This document shows, piece after piece, positions 1-11,769 of a stretch of DNA of 64,000 nucleotides. This stretch comes from Rotaria sordida (lineage: Eukaryota > Rotifera > Eurotatoria > Philodinida > Philodinidae). Positions within the stretch are counted from its first letter, which is position 1, and each line of letters begins with the position of its first letter. Below the pieces are notes generated by a model. It did not search any database and was not told the origin of the DNA. It saw only the letters and a program-made list of their open reading frames with translations. The stretch spans positions 1 through 64,000 of the forward strand of contig CAJNOL010001299.1 of the NCBI GenBank assembly GCA_905250125.1. The letters run 5' to 3'. A program made the position numbers and the translations under genes.

Positions 1-1160
1 TTGGCTGGCATGCAGATGAAGCAGACATCTGATTAGTTTGGGGGAGGGGGTGGGACTATCGAGTAATCCAATAGCTAAAATTAAGTTTTGTTGCAGGATC
101 GATGGTGTTATAGGTCAAAAAAACTTTTTTTCGTTCTGTGCGAATGAACGAACGAACGAAGTTACGAACATTGCTCGGTGTATGACCCTCCTTTCAGTAG
201 AGGGAATAATATCAAACCAAAAGATATCCGAAGTTTTCCTCTTTCTATTGCTGAAAATCATAAATTGCTAGCTGCTGTCGTTGCCGAGTTATTAAGATTA
301 TACACATCCCTCTTTAGTTTTGACGCAAACATTAGAACAGCAATAGTAGCCATACTGGCAGCCACAATTATAACAAGAACAATTGCCTCTACTTCTGCAA
401 CAATAATACTCGTCTTGATTGCTTCAGTCACATTGTCCATTTTAACCATGACAACATCTATAGTCACACCTATAGAAACTATCGCAACAGTGACGGCAAC
501 AACTATTAGTATCATAAGAATAAAAACTCCATCTACAGTCAAAGTGAGCATAATTCAAGAAACAATGCTATCCATTAAACTGATGATATCAACATCGATA
601 AAAAAGTCAGTGTCCAATCAACAATCATCACAACTACTATTTTGCATACAAATACTAGCCTAACAACTCTATTATCATCGTAATCAAGTTTTTCTCATCT
701 ATATCTTCTTTTATAGTGATACATATTTTTGTTTTCATATAAATCTGTTTAAACCATTAGTCTCAATTTTTATATTGAACATTGCCTTAAATGATTTACT
801 CAATGTTAATTCAACTGCAATTATTCGACTATCTTAAATTTCAAATTATTAATCATACAGTTATCTATTCAAATTTCATAATACCTATCAGATATGATTA
901 TTTACTTTTTCATTCATTCTAAATTTGTTTTTAATTTTTCAGATCAAAGTATTCTTGTTTTCTTTGTACACAAAAAAAAATGAACACATGATTTACAAAA
1001 TAATGCTGAATATTTGTTCTAATCACCGAGAAAAGACTATGTACATACATAAAAGGAAATATATTGTACACACAGACGGCTCGTTGTCTAAGGAAATGCG
1101 ATATTAACATCACAGTGCAGACAAAAAAAACACATCATTTTTTCGTTTTAGTTAAATAAA
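1..1160. other. Left-edge region without a secure gene
   Basis: No gene with convincing exon structure is visible. The stretch holds a G-rich tract at 40-54, a short run of GAAC units near 143-160, a possible decayed cysteine-rich minus-strand sequence (about 300-660, listed separately) and AT-rich DNA up to the ubinuclein stop codon at 1161. The open frames on both strands at 178-663 are hydrophobic or Ser/Thr/Ile-rich and look like shadows of compositional bias. Confidence 0.5.
300..660 (-). pseudogene. Possible decayed cysteine-rich coding sequence
   Basis: One minus-strand frame over about 300-540 reads as an extremely cysteine-rich chain (roughly 20 Cys in about 80 codons, often as CC pairs or CxC), for example YYCCRSRGNCSCYNC near 361-405. 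At least two stop codons interrupt it. Upstream the Cys-rich character continues in another frame (CMQNSSCDDC near 620-650), as if after a frameshift. This would fit a dead secreted Cys-rich protein. Low-complexity DNA rich in TGT/TGC by chance is the alternative. No family is recognised. Confidence 0.25.
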
Positions 1161-4100
1161 TTAAGTTCGTCGATTATTATTCGTATTTTGTGAATGTTGT
1201 TGACGTGATGATGATGATGATGATGATTGATTAGAAGAAACCATATTTGCAGCATTAGCAAAAACTGAACTAAATAAAGTTGAATCAAATACAGATGAAT
1301 TAAGTAATTGAGGATTAGCTAGAGCAGCTGCTGCTAATTGTAATGTTGCTGGATCCCATTGAATCGATTGTGATAATGCTGATGAAAGTGCAACTTGAGA
1401 TGAAAGACTACGATTTGCCTATAAAGAAATGCATGCAAAATATAGATCGATAAAATAATGATTAATAAATTCAAGAGATTTTCATTTCGAAAACGCACAA
1501 ATAGCTATGTGTCAAACCCTCTCGAGTTCCGTCTTGAAGAGTAGTCATTTTGAATTAATTAATAAAATCACGTAAAAATAAATTAAAAGAAAGGATTTCA
1601 AGGTCGGCTATGATAGATCTACACACAATAAAATAAATGACCTAAAAACCGAAGAGATACAGACATCATCCTAAAAGAAAGTTAATGATGTTCAAAAATA
1701 GCTGAGTCTTAAGATACTTTCATTGCCGTTCATATACTTCAAGAAGTACTTTGACACTATCTGAACTCGAACCCGAACCGTTTGATGCATACCTAGTGTA
1801 AAATTCTTATTTCAAATGACCTTTAAAGCTTGTCATCATTCAACTTACGAGAACGGTATCAGCTAATCAATCGCTTTTGAATTCGAACTCTATGTGTAAC
1901 GTAGATCTCAGTGAGATATGAAAAATTTCGAAAAGAGAATTTTCCTTAAGCCTTCTGTCCAGAGTTATAGGTATTTTACTAGAATTTTAGCCTCTGGCTT
2001 GGTATATATCAATAAATGGAATGAAGATGTTTCGACTTGATTTGGAACTTTAATATCTCGGGTAAGAAAAATCTTTTCAAGCTAAATATCCTTAGTCGAT
2101 TTTTTGATATATACCATGCTAGAGGTTAAAATTCCAGTATAATGCCTATAATTCTCGACAGAAGATCTAAAATGATTTATTCTTTTGAGATTTTTCATAT
2201 CTTACTAGGATTTACTGAATGCCCAGAGTCCGAATTCAAAAGAGTTCGATCATATGAAAACATTCTCTCGTTAGTTAGTATAATAGTTAATGATCTTATC
2301 ATATTCAACATTTACAGAGCAGTACAACATCTCGAAAGGATTTACATTTACCTGTTGTTCATGTGTAGAAGAAAATCCTGTTGTTGAACGTCGTGATGAT
2401 GGTGAAATAGAAGGTGATACTGTATTTGATTGTGATCGATTTGAAGATGATGGAATTTTTTGTTGTTGGATCTAAATAAAAAAAAATTAAATAAATAATT
2501 TTTCCTTGTTTGTATTCGAAACAAAAAAAGATCTAACATGTTGATCAGTTCGATGATGTGTATAATCAGTTGAAGAACGATTTGTACTACTTTTACTTGA
2601 ACCTGAAGAACGTTGTGTATGACTCGTTGGACTTTGTAATGCTATTGTTGTTGGTGGTGGTGGTGGTAGTGGTGGTGGTTTCATAGTTGTTGTATTCGTA
2701 TTAGTTTTTGGACTATTAAGTGATTTGTTAAGCATATTATCAACAGCTAATGGTGATGCAGAAAGTTTTGGTGATGATGAACCAGTTAGAAGTGCCTCTT
2801 TAAGAAAAGATCCAGCTGGAGATTTTTCAGATGGAAGTTTCGTAGCAAATTGTTGTTGTTGTTGTTGTTGTTGCTGTTGTTGTTGTTGTTGTTGTTGTTT
2901 GGATATATTCATTGATGATGTGGATGAAGATGATGGCCGTTGTGATAATGATAAATCTTTATTTGAAGAAGAATGAGTATTTATTCTTGATGTTGAATTT
3001 GATGATTCATTTGAATGTTTTTTATGTTGAGGAAATAAATCCATAGTCAGATCAATAACAGTCGAAGAATTTGATGTTGAATTACGTTTAGTTGTTGAAT
3101 CTGGTTGTGATAATGGAGAAACAATAGCTGGTTTTGCTATTGGACGAACAATATCAGATTTATTAGATTTAATCGATGATTGTTCAGGTAACTAAATGAA
3201 ATAAATTATATAAAAAAAAACAAAAATATGTATTTTAATACAAAAAAGAAACATACTTGACTAGTTATTAATTCAGTCGATATTGAATGCGATGATGTAT
3301 GTTGTTTAATAGGATTAGTTGTAACACGTGTAGCCATTTCTAATGATTTTCCATGAACTTGATTTGTTGTTGAATTAATTGAAGATTTGATATCGGTTGT
3401 TTTTAAATTTTGTTGTTGAGAAACTTTTGTTGTATTAATTGTTGGTGATGGATTAGGATTTGATATTTTTGATGGTGGTGGTGGCGGCGGTGGCGGTGGC
3501 GGTAGTGATGGTTGTGGAATTGTTGGAGTATCTTTTTTTATTCGTTCAGTTGTTGAAGGTATTGGTGTTACTCGAGGTGTCTAATAAAAAAAATTTATTA
3601 CAAACAAAAACAAAATAAAGTTTTTACTTGAGATAATTGATTTAAAGGTACATTCATGTCTCGCAATGGTCGATATTCAATTCTAATAACTTCACTAATG
3701 ATTTTTCTAATTAAAAGAACAAAAAGAATTCATTAAAGATTAATTGATTTTATTTTATTTTTTCTTAAGACATACTTTGCTGTCATCCATCCAGGCTTTT
3801 CCCATAATGGTACAATATGATCATGAAGAAATAATTCTAATGAATCTGAATCGAAAATTGTCATTGTTTCAAGTTTACGATCAATACAACGAATAATTAA
3901 TTCACTTAAAAAAAATAATTAAATCAAATACAAATGATTTATCAAAAAAAAACAAAAGAAAACAAAATTTTCCAAATACTTTATTGTTTTATATAAACGA
4001 AAATTTTTTCTTGGTCCTCGATTTTTATCTTTCGATGGATTTTCAATCATTTTCTTTTGCCATTCTCTAAAATTAAAAAAGAAACTTCTTAGTACAAATA

Positions 4101-6861
4101 TGTTTCGATTTATGAATTCCTATCTACTATTAATATCAAGATATTAATCGCAATATATGGCAGTGAATGTGAAAGAAAATTAATGGATAACTATCATATT
4201 AATCCCACAATAAGCTTTTATCTCGCAGTTATGTTTATTACATCTGTAAGGGTGGATACAGCCCGTTGGGTTGGTCTCGGACCCGATGAGTTCTAATCAT
4301 TTGAGAAATGTGTAGGGTGTGTCTATTGGATGTATCAAAGTACGCTTCAATCGGGTTCGGACTTCTACTCCTATACTTAAACACTCTTTTTAGATCGGGT
4401 TTCACAAAAAATTAATTAATTAATCCAAAAATAACAAACTTTATTGCTTGATTATGTGCTTGTATATGTGATTCTAATGATCGATTAACTTCAATTTTTA
4501 ATTTTTCTTTAAGTTCATTTAATGATATTGATGTTATTAATGGTTCATAATCATTTAATAATAATAAACGACCTCGTGTTATTAATATTGAAGCACATAT
4601 ACCAGTTTTTGTACTTAATAGATCAAATACTAATTGTCGATTAGCATTCGTATGACGATGAAGTTTTTTTACCAAACTTCAAAAAAAAATAAAATAAAGA
4701 AAAACAAAAGAATTTTAAATATTTTCTTTAAAAATTTTAATTTACTCAAGTAATTCACGACAAGTATTAAAATCATAAAGACGTTCAATCTTCTTTTGAG
4801 CATTAATATTTGTTTGATCAGATAAAATTAACTAAATAAAGAAATTTATAAGATTTAATAAATAAAAAAAAAACAAACAAACAAACTTTTGCTAATTTTT
4901 CAATAGATGGTTTAATATCATTGTCCATTTCATTTGGTAAAACATATGTTATTGCATTTTGTGTAGATTGTTCATTAGTAGTTTCATTTAATTTTTTAAC
5001 TTTTTTAACTATTTCTTCAATTGGTTTGCTATTATTAATTTGATCATCAAAATTAGTTGTTAATGAAGGTGTTTCAATTTCAGATATACTTCTAAAATAA
5101 AAAATAATAATAGATTATATAAAAACTAAACAATGAATTCAAATTCCACTTTTTTTTTTTGAAATCTAAAACTCATTTTAGTTGTTTTTTTTTCATAGAA
5201 TCATTTTCACTAGTAGAAAGCGCAGATTCTAGATGATACATATTCGAAGAAGCAAAAAAATTTAAATAAGGTTTTCTCGAGAAAATTCGAGCATTCCATA
5301 AGACTATATCTGGTTACACGACGAACTCTGTCAAACTTTATCTGATCGAGTTGAAATTGACGGTTTTCGATTTTAATTTTCCTATCCAAATTTATAGAGT
5401 TCTGGATGACAATAATACAATGTTGGATCTGAACCTTTGTGTATTTAACTTAAAAATACCTTTGAAATATAGTCGATGATACCTCCAAAAAAAAATAAAG
5501 ATTGTTCCCCAAAAAAAATTTTTGTTCTTCAAACACATATCTTCTTATCTTAGATACTTTATTTGTAATAAAAATTTCAGGTGGATTAGTTTTATCCTTT
5601 TCGAGAATCAGAAATGGTAAAAATAAAGAATGAAATATTTAATAAAAGAATTTCGATCTGAAATTTTGTCTATAGATAGGTCTGATTATTCTAAAAGTTT
5701 CAGCCGAAAAGAATGTTTCTTTGTTGAGATATTGAATATCTCGACAAAGGGACAGTTTTTTGCGGCTAAAACTTCCAGTAAAATGGTCATAACTCTGCTT
5801 TAAAGATCTATGGGCGTACAAACTTTTTTACGGATTTTCTAGCTTTATCGAGATCTCTTTGTGAATTCAATATGAGCTCAAACGATGAGTGTCAATTTGA
5901 GTAGTTTCCTCATTAGATAAATCATTTCATACCGTTTTCGTTTTATATTTGGTAATTTTGGAATTGTACTATCATCTATTTTAGCCTTTTTTGCATTCTA
6001 AAAGAAATATATATATATATAAATTTATAATATATCATAATCATAATAACATACTTTTTCATTTAAATCTTCTTGATTCTAACAAATAAACAAAAAAATA
6101 AATATTAAAAAACTTTGTTTTTGTTTTTTTCGTTTAATAATACATACATTATTAATTATCTTAGTTTGTTTTTCTTCTTTCTCACTTTCACTTGATTCAT
6201 CATCATCACCATCATCACTATCATCCTCTTCATCTTCATCTTCACTACCTAATTCACTTGAATCACTTAAATATCGAGGTTTAATTGGTTGATGTTTTTC
6301 ATTAACATAAAATCCATCTCGTTCATTTGTCATATTTTTTGGTATTATATCTTGTGCAGCTGTTGAATCATCAATAAATGAATCATCATTATCTGGATCA
6401 TTATAACCAACACCTAAATTAGCATTTTGTTGATCATTATAATCCATTAATGCACGAATTACATCAGATAATGATGCATTGTCATCAACAATAGTCTTCA
6501 AAAATAAAATAGTATTAAATGAAACAAAAACAAAACTTACATCACGTTCAGAAAGAATTTCTTTAACACTTTGTTTTCCACATGCTTTAACATAAGAACT
6601 AAGTACTAATTCCAAACTTTCTTTATCATTTTTCTAATAAATAAAAACAAAAAAAAACAAATTTATTAAATAGAAAATATCGAATAACGATAATATATAT
6701 ATATATATATATCTTACAAATTTTGAATCATTTGCAATTAAATCTAAGAAAGATATTTCTTGTGGATTACTATCAACATTTATTGGTAAATTTAATTTTA
6801 TTTCATAACAAAGTGTTGGTAATTGTGATAAATCTCGAGTTTTTTTACCTGGTAAAGACAT
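1161..6861 (-). CDS. UBN: Ubinuclein (HPC2/UBN family, HIRA histone chaperone complex)
   Basis: Fifteen exons join in frame to about 950 aa: 6861-6718, 6633-6541, 6495-6148, 6078-6055, 5997-5933, 5091-4887, 4831-4746, 4676-4440, 4066-3980, 3904-3776, 3706-3628, 3580-3257, 3191-2538, 2471-2352, 1418-1161. The Hpc2-related domain lies at about residues 108-150 (SFIDDS, then IIPKN and GFYVN), followed by a Glu/Asp/Ser tract. The ubinuclein middle domain spans about 294-500 (KDKNRGPRKNFR; PLWEKPGWMTAK). The C-terminal half is Ser/Thr/Asn-rich with a ten-proline run and about 16 glutamines. Ubinucleins bind HIRA through the Hpc2 domain and help deposit histone H3.3 in the nucleus. The start ATG directly follows a splice-acceptor-like TTTTTACAG, so a 5' UTR exon probably lies upstream. 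Family call is firm; the UBN1/UBN2 split is not resolved. Confidence 0.92.
1848..2270. mobile_element. Palindromic MITE-like element in last ubinuclein intron
   Basis: Arms of about 165 bp (1848-2012 and 2107-2270) are imperfect inverted copies around a 95-bp centre. Matching blocks include GGTATATATCAA (left) against TTGATATATACC (right), and TTTTGAATTCGAACTCT against AGAGTCCGAATTCAAAA. It has no coding capacity and is probably a non-autonomous DNA transposon. The element explains why this intron (1419-2351) is 933 bp when most others in the gene are below 100 bp. Confidence 0.7.
2851..2899 (-). repeat. CAA/CAG triplet tract (polyglutamine)
   Basis: A run of about 16 TTG/CTG units on the plus strand encodes the polyglutamine of ubinuclein exon 13. 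It is nearly all CAA codons with one CAG, so it is a likely length-variable microsatellite inside a coding exon. Confidence 0.9.
5667..5820. mobile_element. Near-perfect palindromic element in ubinuclein intron 5
   Basis: The arms meet at GTTGAGATATTGAATATCTCGAC (5723-5745) with essentially no loop. Further out, AAAGTTTCAGCCG pairs with CGGCTAAAACTTCC, and CTATAGAT with ATCTATGG. The same outer-to-inner block order (CTATAGA, GTTTGAT-like, AAAGTTTCA, TTTCT..GAGATATT) recurs at 15828-16032, so the two are members of one family. Confidence 0.65.
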
Positions 6862-7066
6862 CTGTAAAAAGAAAAGAAAAGAAATAAATAAAACAAGAAA
6901 ATAAAATTTTTTCATGCAATCAATCATATTTTATTCTGTTTATTGAAAAAAAAATAATAAGAAAGAAAATTATGTGGTTTGCTGAATAGTAATTGAAAGA
7001 TGATCAATGAATGGCTAGGATAAAAGTAAATTGAATTGAAATATTATTATTTTTTTTTTATAGATG

Positions 7067-9792
7067 TCACTTTAATGTAGCATATATTAATTCTTCATCA
7101 TCTTCTTTAATTTTATTTTCATCATTTGTTATTTGCACTTTAATTGTAGGTAAAAGTTCAATACTATCATCATTTGGTGTTGAATTATCTACAGGAAGAA
7201 ATGTATCAATTTCTGCAAATGGAAGTCCCGAAGGTTTTAATCGAGTATATAGAGTTCCTGATGTACTTGGAAAATCAGTTGAAGTCAAAATAGTTGATGA
7301 ACGTTCTGTTCGACGATTACCTACTATACTACTACTAGTTGAATGTGATTCACGTGATCGTCGAACATGATAAATAAGTAAACCGGTTCCAAGTATTAAT
7401 ATAATCAATGCTAAAATTGGACCCGTAAGAATCACTATCAATGGTTGATAGCTAAGAAAACTCGCTTTTGTTGGTTGATTAAGGGTTTCTAACAATGCAT
7501 TATTATAAGATGTAGAATTAATTTCAGTATTATTATTATTAAGATCTTTATCAGCTAAAGAACTTGTTGTGCAATTTTCACAAAATGACATATTTGTTTC
7601 ATTCGGTAAAATTAATATATCTGTTGAATTGATAACAATTATTTGTGTTGTTGAAGTTATTTTAATTGATTCATTTTGTATTTCAATTTGTGAATTATTT
7701 GTATTAGATATTGCTTCATTCATTGATATAATTTTTGAAATTTTTGTTCGAATTGGTTCACATTGACAAACAGGATGACCACCATTATTACAACGATAAA
7801 ATGTTGTAAATGAACCTGATGAACGTGCAAAATAACGTAAAACACATTCATTTGGATCATTTTTATCACCAAAAAGTAATCGTAACCATTGTTTTCTATT
7901 TGATTCATCTATTGATTCAATAAGTAATTTATTTTCTAATATATAATAAAAAAATTCAATTAAAATATCAGCAAATGTTCGACCAAGAAATCTTGATACA
8001 TCTATATTTCCCCATTCATGTGAATCATATTTAACAAGTGTACTATTCGAATATTGATTATAACATAAACGTTCACCTGATCGAATATTATAAATAAATG
8101 ATGAATGAATATAATAACATATTTTATTAAATAAAATGAATTCTGGTGGACATGATAATATTTCATGAACAAGTAGTTCTGATTCATTATTTCTAAATAT
8201 ATATATATATCAATTGATTATTTACAATTAAAAAATAAAACATTGTTATTTCTTAGTCTGAATACAAGAGGAAAGCAAATATGAGTTTTTTAATCTCAGT
8301 TTTTAAGATGTCAGTAAAGATTTCCAGAATATTCTTAGTTTTTAGGAAATTTACTTCTTATAAACCTATTCCAAAAATATGTCATTCGAGATATTACACC
8401 TCTATGATTTAATATAGTTATTACAGTAATAGTTAAAATGTTTTAGACAAAAGTATTTCATAAGTCATTAGTTCGAATCTTACTACCGGCTATTTCCAAA
8501 ATGATGATATTCCGAGTCTGATAATATTTCTATGATTTTCAAAAAAATATATCAAATTAAACTACACAACTGATCTTATCTGATTGGATATACCGGTATA
8601 ACATATATATCTTTACATACATTATTTTAAATTCTTCTTCATATGGAATTGCTGATTCAAGAGGTTTTTGTGTACATAAAAAATAACCAGGTGATTGTAT
8701 AGTATTACATTGAATAAGTTCATATGAAATTTTATTTGATTCTGTTCGAATAATAATCATACAAAGATTATTTGATAATAATGTTAAATTATTAAATTTT
8801 AATAAATCATTAAAAATATATTTTGAATTTTGATCAATCCAAATAAATGTTCTTATATGTATTATCCATGATGATTCAATTAAATAATTCCATTGTTCAT
8901 ATGTTTTAATAACTAATGGTAAACATTTATATTTATTATTTATTATTGAAAAATTCATTTCTGTTTGAAGTAAAATAGATGTAAAACACATATAAAATAT
9001 TCTATCAAATACAAATGATATTAAATATGATACTGAACAATAATGTTGTACATCAATTTTAATTAATGTATCAACATTTGTTTTTAAATAATATTTTTCA
9101 CATATATTTGAAAATCCATGACATATATATGGAAGAAATGAACAATGTATTAATGGTTTTCGTAATGCAATTGGTTTTATTGTTTGAGATATTTTAACTG
9201 GTAAACAATAACAAGATTTTTTACGTGATAAAAAAAATGAAAAATAATTTGTACGACGAGATTTTTGACAATGTTTTTGACATAAATCAATAGCTTGAAT
9301 ATAATCAACATGATTTAAACCTAAATTAACACGAATTGTTTGAATACCCTGTAAATAATAACAACCATCTAATGACCAATCATCACTTGTTGATGATAAT
9401 AATGTTGGAAAAATATAAAGATCATTAGTTAAAGAATAAATTTTTATATCATTTGATGTACAATTATTAATGGATAAAAATTCACCTAAATATTGATTAA
9501 ATTCATATGGTTTATCAATTGTATATAAACAAATACAATTTGTTTGATTATTATACATTAATATAATCCATCGTCGACAAAGACGAAAACATAATTCAAT
9601 TGTCATATGTGTACTAGAAAATGTTTGATAAGGTAAACGAGAATTTTCTTGAATATGATTAACAATAAATTGTTTATCTGATTTTAATATTAAACAACCA
9701 ATTTGAGAATATTTTTTTATTGATAAATCTTCTTGACTACTTAATGATGTTACAAAATTAATAGAATAGAAAAAGAATAATAGTACGAACAT
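7067..9792 (-). CDS. Type I receptor with WSC-like and C-type-lectin-like ectodomain and ITIM-like tail
   Basis: Two exons (9792-8621 and 8192-7067) join in frame to about 765 aa. Residues 1-17 form a signal peptide. Two Cys-rich WSC-like segments follow (about 28-115, with ELCFRLC and CICLY; about 140-215, with DLCQKHC and CYCL). A C-type-lectin-like segment starts at about residue 405 (CPPEFILFNKICYY) and ends near CNNGGHPVCQC. A Thr/Asn-rich stalk with many N-glycosylation sequons leads to one transmembrane helix (about 641-666), then a basic stop-transfer stretch. The tail has TLYTRL (Tyr706) and, at the extreme C terminus, LIYATL (Tyr761), a full match to the ITIM consensus. The ligand is unknown. 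It points away from the parkin-like gene across a 945-bp shared upstream region. Domain names rest on motif reading; the membrane topology is firm. Confidence 0.75.
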
Positions 9793-10737
9793 TGTTTGTT
9801 TTCGTTTTCTGTTTGATCTTTTGTTAAATATAAAAGAAAAGAAAATTTTTCGATAGTATTATATTTTGATAACAGAAAAAAAAAATGAAGAGATGGAACA
9901 GTTGTTCTATAGAATATTAAATTTCACAAATGTTTATGCATTGTTGAGTTTATTTTCTAGATTGAAGTCTTAGAAATGACGTTATATTCAATACAAATCA
10001 AATCTTAATAGTTTTGTTTCTTATCTATAAAATATACTTAAATTATTCAATTAGAAGTGAACATGGATTCAACAATTAGAGTATGAATCGATATTTAGAC
10101 TTTAAAAATATTGTGTTCAAGTGAACTTAATTAGTCAGAGTTTCATGAAAGATGTAGTGAGTAAGTTGATAAGAAACAGTCATAAAAAAAAAAAAATTAT
10201 ATATTGCTTTTTCTCGTAACTAATTTATAATCATTTTAAAGTTCATATCTAGATCGATATTTTAAGTTTTATTCATCTGTTTTGTAATCATAGTATTCAT
10301 GACTTGATATATTGATGAATATAGCATATGTTCAGTGTAATTCAAGATTAAATATACATTCGATTACTAGACCAAAAAACGTTAACTGTTGCAAAGAAAT
10401 CAAATAATTATTTTTCTTGTGCTTTCAATAAGATATTCTTAACAGAGAAACTTTTCTTTGAAAATCAATCAGATCTAAATTATCGTAAAATCTATTTATT
10501 ATTGATTGTATTGCATATATAAAACTTATAGGTTAATGGCCATAAGATCAATTTTCTTCTGTTTATGATATATTAAACAAATTGAATAAGCTGATAGCGT
10601 CGTCTTACGAAAAGGATTTGCAATGGTTAAATCCAATTAACCAATAGAATTTATTGTTTTTGATGTAAATAAAAACAAGCACGAGGTCAAAGCTTATTCG
10701 AACTATAAAAAATGAAATTGAATATATTCAGTAGATA
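9793..10737. promoter_or_regulatory. Divergent upstream region
   Basis: This 945-bp AT-rich stretch lies between the start codons of two divergently oriented genes, so it presumably carries promoters for both. No conserved element could be singled out. I searched it for Ubl or RING0 exons of the parkin-like gene and saw no convincing one. Confidence 0.4.
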
Positions 10738-11769
10738 ATGGCTTGTCAAATTAGTAGCACACCAGATGTATATTTATCATCAATAATAAAAGATAATAAA
10801 GATGAGCATGAATGTTGTATTTGTTTATACGATAAGTAAATAAATTTAATCAAAAATTTTTTAAATTTATCTAAATATTTATTTTTTTTTTAATAAGAAA
10901 TTTAACTATTGTATTTAATTGTAATCATCATGTATGTCTTTCATGTTTTAAACAATATGCTATAACAAAACTTAATAGTCGTCAATTTAAATATGATCCA
11001 AATATTGGATATAGTCTTGGATGTCCATGTGGTTGTTCAAATACACTTCTTCATGAATTACATATATTTCGTTTAATGGATAAATCAAATGTATGTATTT
11101 AAAATAAATATAGATTTAATAATTCTTTTTTTGTTTATATTAGTATGAACGATATAAAACATTTGGTGCTGAAGAATATGTATTTTATCATCAAGGAGTT
11201 ATTTGTCCAATTCCATCTTGTGGTTGTGGACTTATACTTGATGAAAGTAATTTAAAAATACTTTGTCCATTACCTATTGGTTGTGGAGTAAGAAGAAGAC
11301 AAAAATAGATTTATTTGATATTGATTTTTTTCTTTAAAATTTTATTGTAGAAAACATTTTGTCGAAGTTGTAAAGCACTTTGGAAAGATGATGATACGAT
11401 TCGAACTTGTCCATGTCAAGATGATAGACGAAATGATAATCAAGCATTTTCAGTAAGGAGATTATTGAAAAAAAAAGAAAACAAAGAATAGTTTTATGAT
11501 GTTTTATTAGTTTTGGAAACAATTATTTGGTCATCGACATGAATCATCATCTTTAGTTATGTTCAAAAAATGTCCAAGATGTTCTACAAATACTGAAAAA
11601 GATGGTTCGTAAAAAGAGAATCTGATAATTTAATTATTGAAATAAAATATTATTTAATATATATATAGGTGGTTGTAATGCAATATCTTGTACACAGTGT
11701 GGTATGACATGGTGTTGGATTTGTGAAATGGAATTTCGTACTGATTGTATTCAATCTCATTGGTTTTAA
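10738..11769 (+). CDS. Parkin-like RBR E3 ubiquitin ligase, RBR module only
   Basis: Six exons (10738-10835, 10898-11090, 11144-11287, 11351-11452, 11511-11604, about 11670-11769) give about 243 aa. RING1 begins near residue 26 (CCICLYDKN) and continues with the parkin-type DPNIGYSLGC and ELHIFRL. The IBR has ICPIPSCGCGL and CGKTFCRSCK. RING2 has KCPRC, KDGGCNAISC and WCWICEMEF, and the protein ends in HWF, close to the parkin C terminus. The catalytic Cys equivalent (GGC) is kept, so transthiolation is plausible. The Ubl and RING0 regions that autoinhibit parkin and bind phospho-ubiquitin are absent, and the first Met precedes RING1 by only about 25 residues. It could be a lineage-specific short paralogue or have undetected upstream exons. 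The splice donor after exon 5 (GTTCGT) is unusual. Confidence 0.85.

Noticed and set aside
178..663. 161-residue plus-strand frame and overlapping 97-residue minus-strand hydrophobic frame
   Set aside because: Both are compositionally biased mirror images of the same DNA, with no domain and no splice partners.
2725..2976. Polycysteine-containing plus-strand frame
   Set aside because: It is the antisense reading of the ubinuclein polyglutamine exon.
4260..4370. GGACCCGATGAG and TCGGGTTCGGAC near tRNA-like B-box sequences in a ubinuclein intron
   Set aside because: No cloverleaf could be formed; the blocks look like another weak inverted repeat.
6862..6927. Upstream in-frame ATGs extending ubinuclein by 22 hydrophobic residues
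   Set aside because: The extension is Phe/Leu-rich and ends in a perfect acceptor (TTTTTACAG) right before the chosen ATG, so it reads as intron.
8002..8187. Minus-strand frames of about 60 residues inside the lectin-receptor exon
   Set aside because: They are shadows; the receptor frame runs continuously through this stretch.
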